A DNA stretch of 64,000 nt from UBA7328 sp965247965 (GCA_965247965.1 OZ252053.1:6983084-7047083); one strand, 5' to 3'; shown: positions 46,075 to 56,300, counted from the stretch's first letter. The notes: generated from the sequence alone by a model not told the origin. Made by a program: numbers and translations.

Positions 46075-47286
46075 ATGAACATTCGCTTTTTGCCTATTCG
46101 AAGCGAATCAAATAATGGCCTTTCGCCTCTTTATTGTCGTATCACGATTGATAAAGAACGCTCTCAATTTTCCACAAAAATCTATATTGACCCAGACCAT
46201 TGGGACTCTAAAAACCAAATATTCTTAGGCATAAAGAAAAAGGCCGTTAACCTTGCCCTGGCTGAAATCGTGCGTAAGCTCATTACCCTTTCAAACCAAC
46301 TACAAAACAAGCAAATATCTTATACCCCCAAATCATTGAGAAATTACTTCTTAAATGGGATTGGAGATAGGATCACGCTCTCCCAGCTATTTGATATGTA
46401 CATAACCCATTCTCGGACGGTAAATGAATTAGCTTCAACCTCATTATCGAAATATGAGACACTCAAAAAGAAAGTCATTCGATACGGAGATCAACAGGAC
46501 ATACGACACATACCGAAAGTTTTTGCCTTCCAATTTCATGACTTCTTAAAAACTACATGCAACCTATCCCATAACACTTCTGTCAAGGCAATGGAACTAT
46601 TAAGGTCAGTACTTAACTTCGGAATCGCACAAGAATTAATTGACAAAAGCCCACTCTCCGGATATAAGCTGAAGAAACAAAAAAAGGGAATAGTCTATCT
46701 CACTAGGGATGAGTTAGATAGGATCGAAAACAAACAGTTTGTTTCTGATCGCTTAGATTTTGTGAGGGACGTTTTTGTTTTTCAATGCTACACCGGGATG
46801 GAATACAGCCGTGCAATGAATGCAGAACTTGATGACATTCAGATCGGGTTAGATGGCGAGCCTTGGATATTAACTGAGCGCATCAAAACCGGTGAAAGAA
46901 GTAATGTCCCATTACTTGATAATGCTGCTGAAATAATTGACAAATACAGAGATGAAAGCAGAAAGACAATATTCCCCGGGCGCAGCAACCAAAAGATGAA
47001 CGAATACCTTAAGGAAATTGCTACGCTATGTAATATCGAAAAGAATCTAACAACCCACATGAGTAGACATACTTTCGCGACTACGATATGTCTGCTTAAT
47101 GGCATCAGCATGGAAGCAACAAGCAAAATGTTGGGGCATGGTTCGATCAAAACAACCGAACGACATTATGGCGTAATAGCACCCAAGCGTATCGTTGGTG
47201 AGGTCAAAGGTTTGAGAGAGAAATTTGCCAAAGGTAAATTTGACAAAACAAGCAAGAATAAAAAAATTGCAGCGAAGAATAGGTAA
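46075..47286 (+). CDS. Tyrosine recombinase (phage integrase)
   Basis: A 403-aa integrase of the Bacteroidota type with an N-terminal arm-binding domain (YCRITIDKERSQFSTKIY), a SAM-like core-binding domain (about 105-200) and a catalytic domain. Catalytic residues: Lys in ERIKTGERSNVPL, HxxR in LTTHMSRHTFATT, the later His in LGHGSIKTTERHYG and the nucleophile Tyr in the same motif. The first catalytic Arg is replaced: the usual TGxRxSE reads TGMEYSRA. The ATG at 46075 is preferred over the upstream TTG at 46048, which lies inside the palindrome. Confidence 0.9.
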   Translation: MNIRFLPIRSESNNGLSPLYCRITIDKERSQFSTKIYIDPDHWDSKNQIFLGIKKKAVNLALAEIVRKLITLSNQLQNKQISYTPKSLRNYFLNGIGDRITLSQLFDMYITHSRTVNELASTSLSKYETLKKKVIRYGDQQDIRHIPKVFAFQFHDFLKTTCNLSHNTSVKAMELLRSVLNFGIAQELIDKSPLSGYKLKKQKKGIVYLTRDELDRIENKQFVSDRLDFVRDVFVFQCYTGMEYSRAMNAELDDIQIGLDGEPWILTERIKTGERSNVPLLDNAAEIIDKYRDESRKTIFPGRSNQKMNEYLKEIATLCNIEKNLTTHMSRHTFATTICLLNGISMEATSKMLGHGSIKTTERHYGVIAPKRIVGEVKGLREKFAKGKFDKTSKNKKIAAKNR

Positions 47287-47324
47287 AAATATACTGAGAG
47301 GAAGGGATTCGAACATTGATGTGA

Positions 47325-47864
47325 TTAGCGATATATTTTTGAAGCGATCTGGTAGGCTTTCACTTCTAGCGCGTCAAGATCGGACATCGATACGCCTAAA
47401 AGAGCTGCTCTGGAATAGTTGTATTCGAAGGAGGTAATGTCTCCTTTTTCGTAATTCTTGCGAAGTTCTTTTAATTGATTGACCGTTTTGATGTTGAGCT
47501 TTACGTTTTTGAGTTTAGCTCGGACTTCTTTGATTGCGTCGTAGTCGTCTGGCGCTACCATGCCTAGTATCTTATTTAGAGCCCCGCCCCAATCGAGGAA
47601 TGTTTTAGTTTGAATTGGTGATTGTCCAGAAGAATGTTTATAGAACTGGCCGTTTTTTTCGTACCAGTCTGGTGCGGTATATTGTTTTTCTTCCTTTATC
47701 GGGATAATAATCCCGGAAAGACTTATCGTGTCTGAAACAACTTTGACGGTATCTATTTCTTGGATTTGCTTTTGGGTATTCTGTTCTTTGAGTAGCCTCG
47801 AAGTCTTGCATCCGACTCCACACAAAATTAAGAGCAATGCCGTTATTTTTATTGGGATGTTCAT
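47325..47864 (-). CDS. Phage lipoprotein of unknown function
   Basis: 179 aa from the ATG at 47864. The start, MNIPIKITALLLILCGVGC, ends in a probable lipidation Cys; the longer frame to 47879 adds five residues. The mature part is charged and helical (AIKEVRAKLKNVKLNIKTVN). It is the last gene of the late operon and converges with the integrase gene. It could be an outer spanin or a superinfection-exclusion lipoprotein, but nothing decides between them. Confidence 0.6.
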   Translation of the reverse strand: MNIPIKITALLLILCGVGCKTSRLLKEQNTQKQIQEIDTVKVVSDTISLSGIIIPIKEEKQYTAPDWYEKNGQFYKHSSGQSPIQTKTFLDWGGALNKILGMVAPDDYDAIKEVRAKLKNVKLNIKTVNQLKELRKNYEKGDITSFEYNYSRAALLGVSMSDLDALEVKAYQIASKIYR

Positions 47865-47866
47865 AA

Positions 47867-48196
47867 TTATGCTCCCCAATATTGATGAAATGTTTTGACT
47901 TCCCCGAATATTTCGACCATTGAGAAATCAACTTTCTGGATTTGTTTTGTCTTGATATCTAAGCCGCCAATTGTTGCGCGATACGTACCATCCCATTCCC
48001 ATTTTGAATTGTTTCGTGTATCACCATCTTTAACTACATACAGTATGTTGGGCTGTATAAGCTCGAAATCTGATTTGTTTTGCTCGGTAATTACTATTGG
48101 TTCTCCGATAACGTTGAGCTCTACATCTGCGGGGGCGAATGTAATCGAGGAAGTTGCCAACATGACGTTATAGAGAAAGGTCAGGAAATGTCCCAT
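47867..48196 (-). CDS. Small phage protein of unknown function
   Basis: 109 aa, or 98 aa from a second ATG at 48163 (MLATSSITFAPADVELNVIG). The pattern after that point is strand-rich (NILYVVKDGDTRNNSKWEWDG and KVDFSMVEIF), which would suit a small virion or fibre-associated domain. The stop is 3 bp from the downstream lipoprotein start. No family recognised. Confidence 0.55.
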   Translation of the reverse strand: MGHFLTFLYNVMLATSSITFAPADVELNVIGEPIVITEQNKSDFELIQPNILYVVKDGDTRNNSKWEWDGTYRATIGGLDIKTKQIQKVDFSMVEIFGEVKTFHQYWGA

Positions 48197-48212
48197 TAAT
48201 TTGTATTTAGGG

Positions 48213-49355
48213 TTAAACTAATTTAGGTTTTGGATTGAATAGTCGACAAATGCAGTATACCAGGCCGCTCATGCCTTCACATGCATCTTTTGTTTCCGGG
48301 ATAGGACCATTGGCGTCGAAGTCTGACTGACCGGAATCTTCTGCCTGATCTTCTTCAATGTTATTCCATTCCGGATCCTGTTTGATCAAGTCATCTCGAT
48401 GATATTTCATAAGGTATGATTGGAATCCGTCGTCTATGCATCGCAGCGATACTAGTCCGTTGCCGGTTAATTTATCAAACCCTGATGGGCCTAAATCTTC
48501 TGCGTATGATTTGAGGATGTCGTCAATTTCCTGACAGGTTGTGTATTTTATTCCGAATAACCTTTCAAAATATTCGTCGATCATTCGCTGTATCCCTGAG
48601 AGAAGAGGAGCGACGAATGACGTACCAGATGATTTGTCGTGATAACCACTTAGACTAGCAGTTATCACATGATTGCCATAAATGCAATAGACCCGCTCTA
48701 CCTTATTATTTGCAGCATTTGAAAACGGAGAATGTTTTTTGTTAAAATCTACAGACAATGCCGTAAATACATAAGGCAGGTTGCCCGGGTAGTTGATCGG
48801 CACATTTTTACCTTCATCGTTTTCATTTCCTGCTACCGTGCATACTTTTCTGCCCTCCTCCCAACATAATCTCAATTCCTCTGTGAGTTCATGGTCACTG
48901 ACTGTATACTCAGCCCCCAAACTCATTATTATGTACATGAATCCCTCGGCTCTCGCTGCCCTTACGGCGGATGCTATATCTCTGAACGTGCCGCCCTGAC
49001 TCCCGAGTGCTTTTTTTTGATGCGGCTTATCTTTTGGCCGAATCCCTATGTAGGGATTGCCCTGCATATCGTTGATGCTTTGCACTTTTAATCCGTGCCC
49101 ATGTGCACTTCTAGTGTTTCTATATCCGTGTGCGCTTATGGTTCTGGGAGCCGATACGTTAGGGTGAGCCTCTGTCCCGTCGTCGATTATGCAGTAATCT
49201 CTGCCATCGCCATAGAGATTGTAGATTTTATGATATTTTTCAATATTGAGAAGCCTGAGTCCTTCGTCATATATGGGATCAGCGTCTTTTACGAACGCCA
49301 GTCCTTTATCAATGTCTTTTTTGATTATTTCGACTTTGGGCGGTTTGAAGTCCAT
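48213..49355 (-). CDS. Subtilisin-like serine protease in prophage
   Basis: A 380-aa S8 peptidase. The catalytic triad is visible: Asp in DYCIIDDGTEAHPN (about residue 57), His in TRSAHGHGLKVQS (in place of HGTHV) and Ser in SSGTSFVAPLLSG. The oxyanion Asn region is CTVAGNENDEGKNVP. It has no signal peptide, so it acts in the cytoplasm, is released on lysis or is packed in the virion. It sits among lysis and fibre genes of the late operon, where a subtilase is unusual. It may process virion proteins or host surface proteins. Confidence 0.82.
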   Translation of the reverse strand: MDFKPPKVEIIKKDIDKGLAFVKDADPIYDEGLRLLNIEKYHKIYNLYGDGRDYCIIDDGTEAHPNVSAPRTISAHGYRNTRSAHGHGLKVQSINDMQGNPYIGIRPKDKPHQKKALGSQGGTFRDIASAVRAARAEGFMYIIMSLGAEYTVSDHELTEELRLCWEEGRKVCTVAGNENDEGKNVPINYPGNLPYVFTALSVDFNKKHSPFSNAANNKVERVYCIYGNHVITASLSGYHDKSSGTSFVAPLLSGIQRMIDEYFERLFGIKYTTCQEIDDILKSYAEDLGPSGFDKLTGNGLVSLRCIDDGFQSYLMKYHRDDLIKQDPEWNNIEEDQAEDSGQSDFDANGPIPETKDACEGMSGLVYCICRLFNPKPKLV

Positions 49356-49391
49356 TAGATTATTTTTGTCCTAATTCCCAATCTTTGTTCT

Positions 49392-49919
49392 TTACAATTT
49401 CAACGATTTTAATAGTACCCAATCAATAAAACTTGTTGTACGTAGTGATTTGGCTCGTAGCGTGTTTTCATTAATTCTTCTGATACCTAATATTCTAGAT
49501 TGGGGATATGGGGCAAAACTGACGGCATTACCCTGATTCCCCCCTAGTCCAATAACGTTGTCTAATTCGAATCTTTCAAACTGCATTACATGGCCTTTCC
49601 AACCATGCGGGGAACCTCTCCACAATATGACCCAATCTCCTTTTTGTGCATCAGCAATCTCGACTGACTCACCAATATTGAGCCATGACCTGGCTCGGTA
49701 AAAATGCTTTGGTATCAGGTCTTTTCTTCCCGCTGATTTCAATAGATAGCCTTGCCACATGCCACACCAAGCATAATCTGATTCTATGTTATTGCCAGTG
49801 ACCCAGGGCAATGCCCATTTGATTGTTCTGACAAGGAATGGGTTTTGAACAATCCCCGGAATTTCGCGGACGCCTACGAATGCCCGCGATATTTCGAATA
49901 ATTCCTGGTTGAGGGTCAT
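49392..49919 (-). CDS. Endolysin, TIGR02594-like peptidoglycan hydrolase
   Basis: A 175-aa NlpC/P60-type cell-wall hydrolase. The catalytic Cys is in SDYAWCGMWQGYLLKSAG, the His in WKGHVMQFERF, and GLGGNQGNAVSFAPYPQSRI is the family's end signature. WVILWRGSPHGW is also typical. It is predicted to open peptidoglycan at lysis. It follows the small membrane protein at 49920 without a gap. Confidence 0.82.
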   Translation of the reverse strand: MTLNQELFEISRAFVGVREIPGIVQNPFLVRTIKWALPWVTGNNIESDYAWCGMWQGYLLKSAGRKDLIPKHFYRARSWLNIGESVEIADAQKGDWVILWRGSPHGWKGHVMQFERFELDNVIGLGGNQGNAVSFAPYPQSRILGIRRINENTLRAKSLRTTSFIDWVLLKSLKL

Positions 49920-50354
49920 TTATGCCGCTTTTGCTAGGTCTGTTATCCTATTGCACTTCACCACGCTTTTTGTCTGAACGCTGGCATTGGCTGTCCCGAA
50001 TTTTCCAAGATTAAAAGCATTTGTAACCTTTTCTCCGGCTTTTGATTCTTCTGCTGTTTTCCAAATGTGATAAAATGCGTTTGCCATAATAGCTATTCTC
50101 GACCAGATTTCGTGCATCCCTTCGTAGTTAGCTAAGAGGAGATCTATGGTTTCAGACACGTTTCCAACAAAGGTTATGTTGCTTACGAATTCAAAGCCCA
50201 CTAGGATACTGAGTAGCCCCGAAACTTGCTTTACGATGTTACGCACATTTGCCCATGATTCGGGTAATTCCTTAGTCGTAATGCTGTTTTGTGATCTGAA
50301 ATAGAAGCCGTAGGTAACGGCCAATACTGTTAATGCTATGATTACGATTAACAT
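49920..50354 (-). CDS. Small phage membrane protein, possible holin
   Basis: 144 aa with an N-terminal transmembrane helix (LIVIIALTVLAVTYGFYF) and a second moderately hydrophobic segment (VSGLLSILVGFEFVSNITFV); the C-terminal part is charged and soluble. Its stop abuts the endolysin start, the usual holin-endolysin order. No holin family recognised, so the call rests on context. Confidence 0.5.
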   Translation of the reverse strand: MLIVIIALTVLAVTYGFYFRSQNSITTKELPESWANVRNIVKQVSGLLSILVGFEFVSNITFVGNVSETIDLLLANYEGMHEIWSRIAIMANAFYHIWKTAEESKAGEKVTNAFNLGKFGTANASVQTKSVVKCNRITDLAKAA

Positions 50355-50375
50355 AATTTATTGTTTTTTAGTTGA

Positions 50376-50657
50376 TTAATATTTTCGAAGGCTAAGTTGT
50401 CTTTTCATTAATTCCTTTTTGTTGTAATCGTCTACCCTGATAATGATAAATCTGTACATCATATCGAGGGCTTCTACCTCGTTGTACTTATCAGGATTAT
50501 AGGTCAATTCGCAGGTATTATCTGCATAACAACTGAAGATAATATCTGGTATTTCAGGTGGCTTTGTTAGGTTTAGGAGACTTTTTTGTCCCGCCAATGA
50601 AGGAAAAAGCAGACATATTGTGATAATCACAAGAGTTATGAATACTCTTATTTTCAT
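50376..50657 (-). CDS. Exported small phage protein (Gln+1 signal peptide)
   Basis: 93 aa. The signal peptide MKIRVFITLVIITICLLF continues to SLAG, then Gln (cleavage before Q predicted). The mature part is about 70 aa with two Cys (FSCYADNTCEL) that could form a disulfide, and a helical end (YNKKELMKRQLSLRKY). A 134-bp gap before it (50658-50791) may hold a promoter. Unknown function; periplasmic or outer location inferred. Confidence 0.6.
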   Translation of the reverse strand: MKIRVFITLVIITICLLFPSLAGQKSLLNLTKPPEIPDIIFSCYADNTCELTYNPDKYNEVEALDMMYRFIIIRVDDYNKKELMKRQLSLRKY

Positions 50658-50791
50658 TGGTGTGGATTATGTCAATAAATATACGACTTTTTTGGCGTAT
50701 ACGCATGTTGATTTTTAGTGGTTTTTGACTTGTTGGAGTAATCGCTCTTGATTGGGTATTATCCTATCCGAAAAACAATTACAGTTTGTAA

Positions 50792-51283
50792 TTATCGTCG
50801 TAAGGTCATGTTCCTATTTTGGGGAATTACCGTATGCCTGCCATACATGATCAAAGGGTTTCCATCAACATCATACTTCACCACGTCACCCTCACATATA
50901 AGATGAACCTTCATACCGAACTTGGTATTATAGACACAATCAATGCAGTAAGGCGATTCACTTTTTGTCCTGATATGCTCGCCTAATTGTCGCATCGCTT
51001 CGTCGTAGCTCCCCTTTTCAATTTGCTTTTTCCAACTGTTAGGGCTATTCGGAAAATCTGATTCGTCCTCAAATCCTAAAATAGATCTGAATTTTGGACT
51101 ATACCACTCGAAATCATTCGGGAAATCAATGATCCAAAAGCCGTCCGTATGATTGTCAAGTCCAGCAGCGATCATATATTCACCAATGGCCGTGACGTCG
51201 TCGCCTAATTCTTTGGCTGCAAGTATCCATTGAATCTTGAATGATGCGGATGCTATCTTTCGGGCGTCCAATACACTAATCAT
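50792..51283 (-). CDS. PAS-domain protein in prophage
   Basis: 163 aa from the ATG at 51283, which overlaps the preceding gene's stop (ATGATTAG). After a helical N-terminus the domain reads GFWIIDFPNDFEWYSPKFR, SILGFEDESDFPNSPNSW, and further DGNPLIMYGRHTVIP. This is the PAS-3-type pattern (YSPxFxxxLGYxDxxD...W, then a strand with VKYDVDGNP). PAS folds sense ligands or mediate dimerisation; no output domain is attached. It is rare in a late phage operon. Confidence 0.65.
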   Translation of the reverse strand: MISVLDARKIASASFKIQWILAAKELGDDVTAIGEYMIAAGLDNHTDGFWIIDFPNDFEWYSPKFRSILGFEDESDFPNSPNSWKKQIEKGSYDEAMRQLGEHIRTKSESPYCIDCVYNTKFGMKVHLICEGDVVKYDVDGNPLIMYGRHTVIPQNRNMTLRR

Positions 51284-51665
51284 TCTTCGATATGTTTTCA
51301 ATTTCTTCCACGATCGCACTCATTTCCTTATTGTCTTTTGCAACGTGCCGTAGCATGGCTACTATCAATTTCATGCTAGTGGCGATTCGGACGAGTTCTA
51401 TTTTGTTTTGGCCGAGTTGTAATGTCAATTCCGCCACCTGCTCCTTGAGGCGCTTTTCGGACGCCTCCAATTTTGCTATTTTTGTCTTGTAATTGATTTC
51501 CTTTTCTTTCTTACTATTTGCTTCGATTTCCAGTTCTTGTTTCCTCACTGCTGTGGCGTTGTCTGATTTCCTCATCAGAAACCGCCACAGCCATTGGCTG
51601 CCAAACAATCCTCCAGCTCCTCCAAAAATAGCAAGCGCTAGTTTTAACCATTCATTTGTATCCAT
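51276..51665 (-). CDS. Small membrane-anchored coiled-coil phage protein
   Basis: 129 aa from the ATG at 51665 (MDTNEWLKLALAIFGGAGGL); the longer start at 51674 adds three residues. An N-terminal membrane helix is followed by a long coiled coil (KTKIAKLEASEKRLKEQVAE). It could be a holin-like or inner spanin-like protein. Function unknown. The stop overlaps the PAS gene start. Confidence 0.6.
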   Translation of the reverse strand: MDTNEWLKLALAIFGGAGGLFGSQWLWRFLMRKSDNATAVRKQELEIEANSKKEKEINYKTKIAKLEASEKRLKEQVAELTLQLGQNKIELVRIATSMKLIVAMLRHVAKDNKEMSAIVEEIENISKND

Positions 51666-51769
51666 TTCACCCAATGTTATCTAAAGCGGATCATCTTGTC
51701 CGTTCTATGGATTTGACCATTCAAACCCAGTTGAACCCTGGCCTGTAATACCATGGAGTATAGTCGCGT

Positions 51770-52324
51770 TTACCTGAACCATTCTCTCCAATTTTTCTCA
51801 TTTCTCCAAATCGCTTCGCCCACTCTATTGATAATCCGTACGAAGTTTTTACTATTCCACCTAAATTGGTTGCCCGACTGTAAAGTGATCGTATTAAATG
51901 CCACATCTATATTATTAATGACTGTATCTTGTCCAGAGGTCGGCACACCATCAACAATGCTATCCCATGGAGTAATGATAAACTCCACAGTATTTTTGCG
52001 CACCCTGTGAGCACCGTTCCCTGCTGTACGTACAAATATTACTGACTTAGCACCATTGACGCTATACGACTCAAGCCCGCTGATACTATTTGCAAAATTG
52101 CTATCATTATATGCCTGGTAATCACCGCCTTTATTGCCTATCAGGGTTTTCAGTGCCGCGATCCGCCTATCTACCTCATGTACTTTCACAATAAGCTCAG
52201 AGCGATAAGCAGTTTGAACTCCCAAATCTTCTATCCATACTACAGTGCCATCGGGGGTGATCCGTTGCCCGTAAGCACTTATAAGCAGTAGGCTACTAAT
52301 TATTAATACTGTTATTTTTTTCAT
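51770..52324 (-). CDS. Exported phage protein, possible fibre-tip component
   Basis: 184 aa with signal peptide MKKITVLIISSLLLISAYG, cut before Gln (GQRITPDG). The mature protein begins with a short strand, then a helix (RSELIVKVHEVDRRIAALKT), and then strand-rich sequence (SVIFVRTAGNGAHRVRKNTV). No family recognised. It follows the ConA-like gene after 10 bp and is in the same translational unit. Confidence 0.6.
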   Translation of the reverse strand: MKKITVLIISSLLLISAYGQRITPDGTVVWIEDLGVQTAYRSELIVKVHEVDRRIAALKTLIGNKGGDYQAYNDSNFANSISGLESYSVNGAKSVIFVRTAGNGAHRVRKNTVEFIITPWDSIVDGVPTSGQDTVINNIDVAFNTITLQSGNQFRWNSKNFVRIINRVGEAIWRNEKNWREWFR

Positions 52325-52334
52325 TTTCTATTTT

Positions 52335-53318
52335 TTAAGGACGCCAATAGGCATCTTGATTATTGTATATGCTTGTGCGATCTGAGGATTTGTCAGTAGA
52401 CCAAAATATTAAAGACTGCATTGTGCCCCTAAATGAATGGGCAGTCAAACCATTCCCCACCGAACCAATTTTCATAGTATTGGTCGCATTCGAAGCTGTT
52501 CCTGCATTTGTGTATGTGTTATCAAGTGTTTGATCCACATTGTCTTCGAATCCTTCTATCCGATCAGCAGCGGTGCCATTATCATTATCAGTGTGAAAGA
52601 AATATATCAGTTGCACATTAGGAGTAAACGTATTGTCTTCATGTACTCGAAATGTATATTGGGCGCTTACGCCCCTTGCTGCCCAAATACCTGCGGCTGC
52701 ATTTGATAGCCCTGAGCGATCATCTAAGGAGAACCACGATCCAATGCAAATACTTGAAGCACACCCATTCCCATATATTGCATGTAAATCGTTAGGATTT
52801 CCGCTATCCCCTGCTCTGCCCACCCATGCCACACTTGATTCGCCTGTTCCGTGCATAAAATTGAATGTTGATGTACCGCTAACTTCTAACTCCTGGTCAT
52901 CACCTGTCCAATCAATAGCTGGCCTATTATTTTCTGTTTTTATTGCCCCAGATGCATATATCGTAGGTTGATCGGCGTGAGTCGTTTCAATCGCATCTCG
53001 ATTATTTCCTGATTGATCGTACCATGTTTCTATTTTGCAGGTCGTACCATTACAAAACGCTTCTACCGCCCCATCATCCAAATGCTCTCCTATAAAGTAT
53101 ATATCGTGTGTTTCATTGTCTGAACTTCTTTCAATTTCTATGCAAGCGCCCATATAATCTTTGTCGAGCTTTCTTAGGCTGTATGCCGCTTCTATGTTTG
53201 TGCCGTAGGTGTCCAGGAGTAGGTTTTTAGTAGTATCGGGAGAACTCATGACCATGCCCTGGCCTGACAAAGCAACCGCAATACATATAAATAATATAAT
53301 GGTTAAGAACTTTGTCAT
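52335..53318 (-). CDS. Exported ConA-like protein, arabinofuranosidase-type domain
   Basis: 327 aa from the ATG at 53318, which overlaps the upstream stop as ATGA; the longer frame to 53384 is rejected. Signal peptide MTKFLTIILFICIAVALSG before Gln. The mature part resembles the AbfB catalytic/ConA-like fold used in phage fibres: AAYSLRKLDKDYMGACIEI, VEAFCNGTTCKIETWYDQSG, and NNRDAIETTHADQPTIY. Catalysis is not evident. Likely a carbohydrate-binding, host-recognition protein. Confidence 0.7.
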   Translation of the reverse strand: MTKFLTIILFICIAVALSGQGMVMSSPDTTKNLLLDTYGTNIEAAYSLRKLDKDYMGACIEIERSSDNETHDIYFIGEHLDDGAVEAFCNGTTCKIETWYDQSGNNRDAIETTHADQPTIYASGAIKTENNRPAIDWTGDDQELEVSGTSTFNFMHGTGESSVAWVGRAGDSGNPNDLHAIYGNGCASSICIGSWFSLDDRSGLSNAAAGIWAARGVSAQYTFRVHEDNTFTPNVQLIYFFHTDNDNGTAADRIEGFEDNVDQTLDNTYTNAGTASNATNTMKIGSVGNGLTAHSFRGTMQSLIFWSTDKSSDRTSIYNNQDAYWRP

Positions 53319-56300
53319 GGCGCGTCGTAATCTCCTTCTAGCGTAAATGTTAATCCTGTTGTGGCCCCCACAACAGCCGTACATTTGAACTGCAATCTAT
53401 CACCGTCAGTAAGAGCAAGATTGGTCATGTTAAAAGTCGAATCTGCAGTGGAAATCTGATAAGTATTATCACCATCTAATGTAACCGCTGTGCCATTTTT
53501 TACTAATTGTATATCTACGCTTGTACCAAAACTATTTGAGAACCATGATAATTCCCGAATAGTTACATTGTCGTGTTCTGGCCCTACCTTCCATACAACC
53601 AGGCTGCTATCTATCGTTACCACCGTCTTGTCACCCCACGCCTGGATAGAAACATCTTTTTCGTCAAGCCCTAGCATTACTCTAACTTGCTCAGGGGTTA
53701 ACTCAGCTACTATACCACCTGCACCTGCTATATTGCCGAGAAGCCTTTGGTCTGCTACTACGTTTTGTATTTTATCATAGGTTACTGCATCGGCATCTAT
53801 TGTAAGGGTTGTACCCGTACCTCCGACTGTAATATCTCCTTTGTCACCATCGGGGCCAAGGGTATTGACATCTGTATCGATGGCCGTCTGTAATTGGGTT
53901 AGGGTAGCCGAGTGAATGCCTCCGTCTGTGACATCCTCAATGATAATTATATCTGCCAGATCGGGTGCCTGACCTGCAGACTCAGACGGATCATGGGTTA
54001 TTTCAATATTATTCCCATTTAGGGTTATATCTAGTCCATTAGCCTGGTCAGTGACACCTCTTTGGGTATCGGTATCCGTATCGATGGCCGTCTGGAGTTG
54101 AGTAAGGGTCATACTGTGGATGCCTGCATCAGTCACATCTTCATAGGGGAGAATGTCTGCAAGATCTGGGGCCTGCCCTGGCATCTCTGACGGGTCGAGA
54201 TCTATAGTACGGGTTGCACTTATATCACCTCCTCCGCTCAATGCATCGCCTGCTGTAATGGTGACTCCGGAGTGCAGTATGTGCTCTCCAGCTACAAAGT
54301 TGGTGGCCGCGTCATGATCAATTATTAGATCCATATGGCCCGTTGCGTCCTGATAGGTTACTGCTATACCCGTGTGGGTGCCTGTACCATTCGCCACCAG
54401 AGCCCCGGCAAAATCCTCTACCTGCTCCCGGGTGAGCTGCGTATCGGTATTATCAAGGTAGGAACTGAGTAAGACAAATTTAGCGGGCTCGCCATCTGTC
54501 TCTAAACTAGCGAATAGGGTGTCACCTGATATGCTGAATGTATCAATCTTTTGGTCGTCTGTTTCTGATGTGAGGAATCCGGCGTCATTGGTATAGTTAG
54601 ATAGATTAGCGTCTACTGCAAAATCTGTCGTACCGTCTCCGTCCTGGTAGGTTACTGTGATGAGGGTTTCGGTATTGCCGGTCACCATTGCACCTGCAAA
54701 ATCCTCTACCTGCTCCCGGGTGAGCTGCGTATCGGTATTGTCCAGGTACGGGGCTAGTAGTACAAACTTCCCCGACTCTCCGTCCGCTTCGAGACTGGCA
54801 AATAAAGTATCGCCAGATATTAGGAATGTATCTATCTTCTGGTCGTCTGTTTCTGATGTGAGGAATCCGGCGTCATTGGTATAGTTAGATAGATTAGCGT
54901 CTACTGCAAAATCTGTCGTACCGTCTCCGTCCTGGTAGGTTACAGTAATGAGGGTTTCGGTATTGCCGGTCACCATTGCACCGGCAAAATCCTCAACTTG
55001 TTCCTGAGTTAGTTGTGTATCTGTGTTGTCCAGGTACGGAGCCAGCAGTACAAACTTCCCGGGCTCGCCATCTGTCTCTAAACTAGCGAATAGGGTGTCA
55101 CCAGATATAAGGAATGTATCTATTTTCTGGTCGTCTGTTTCTGATGTGAGGAATCCGGAGTCATTGGTATAGTTAGATAGATTGGGCTCAACTGCAAAAT
55201 CTGTCGTACCGTCGCCGTCCTGGTAGGTTACAGTAATGAGGGTTTCGGTATTGCCGGTCACCATTGCACCGGCAAAATCCTCTACTTGCTCCTGGGTGAG
55301 CTGCGTATCGGTATTGTCTAAGTATGGCGCAAGTAGTACAAACTTTCCGGGCTCTCCGTCCGCTTCGAGACTGGCAAATAAAGTATCGCCAGATATTAGG
55401 AATGTATCTATCTTTTGGTCGTCTGTTTCTGATGTGAGGAATCCGGCATCATTGGTATAGTTAGATAGATTAGCGTCTACTGCAAAATCTGTCGTACCGT
55501 CGCCGTCCTGGTAGGTTACAGTAATGAGGGTTTCGGTATTGCCGGTCACCATTGCACCTGCGAAATCCTCTACTTGCTCCTGGCTGAGCTGCGTATCGGT
55601 ATCGATTGTGGTCTGTAGCTGTGTAAGGGTCATACTATGGATGCCGGCATCGGTTACGTCTTCGTAGGGTAGGATGTCGGCTAAGTCGGGAGCTTGAGCA
55701 CCCATCTCAGATGGATCTAAATCCAGGGTGCGTGTGGCGCTTATATCTCCTCCTCCGCTCAATGCATCCCCCGCTGTAATGGTGACTCCGGAGTGCAGTA
55801 TGTGCTCTCCAGCCAGAAAATTAGTAGCGGCATCGTGGTCAATTATAAGATCCATATCTCCGGTGCCATCCTGGTAGGTAACAGCAATCCCCGTGTGAGT
55901 TCCAGTTGCATTCGCTACTAATGCACCGGCGAAATCTTCTACTTGCTCCTGGCTGAGCTGCGTATCGGTATTGTCCAGGTACGGGGCTAGTAGTACAAAC
56001 TTCCCCGACTCTCCGTCTGTCTCGAGACTAGCAAATAGGGTGTCACCTGATATAAGGAATGTATCTATCTTTTGGTCGTCTGTTCCTGAGTCGTCTGGAG
56101 GGAGCTTGGCGAAGCCGCCGTTAACCAAAAATATTGTATCGTTTGATATTGACAGTGCTTGAATTTCATTGGTTGTTAGCGAATCTGCGTCGGCGACGGA
56201 AAATGAAATTCCAGTTCCATTGCTTATTCCAATACTCTGGACATTCGAAACTTTGCCGTCATTCGTTAAATTTTGTAGTTCATTGTTAGAATCACTATCG

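Noticed and set aside
51721..51906. 61-codon frame overlapping the end of the exported 184-aa gene
   Set aside because: It lies mostly within another gene in a different frame and has no recognisable start context or family pattern.
54553..55704. Regularly spaced repeats resembling a CRISPR array
   Set aside because: The period is 288 bp, a multiple of three, inside a long open frame; there are no short direct repeats with unique spacers and no cas genes.
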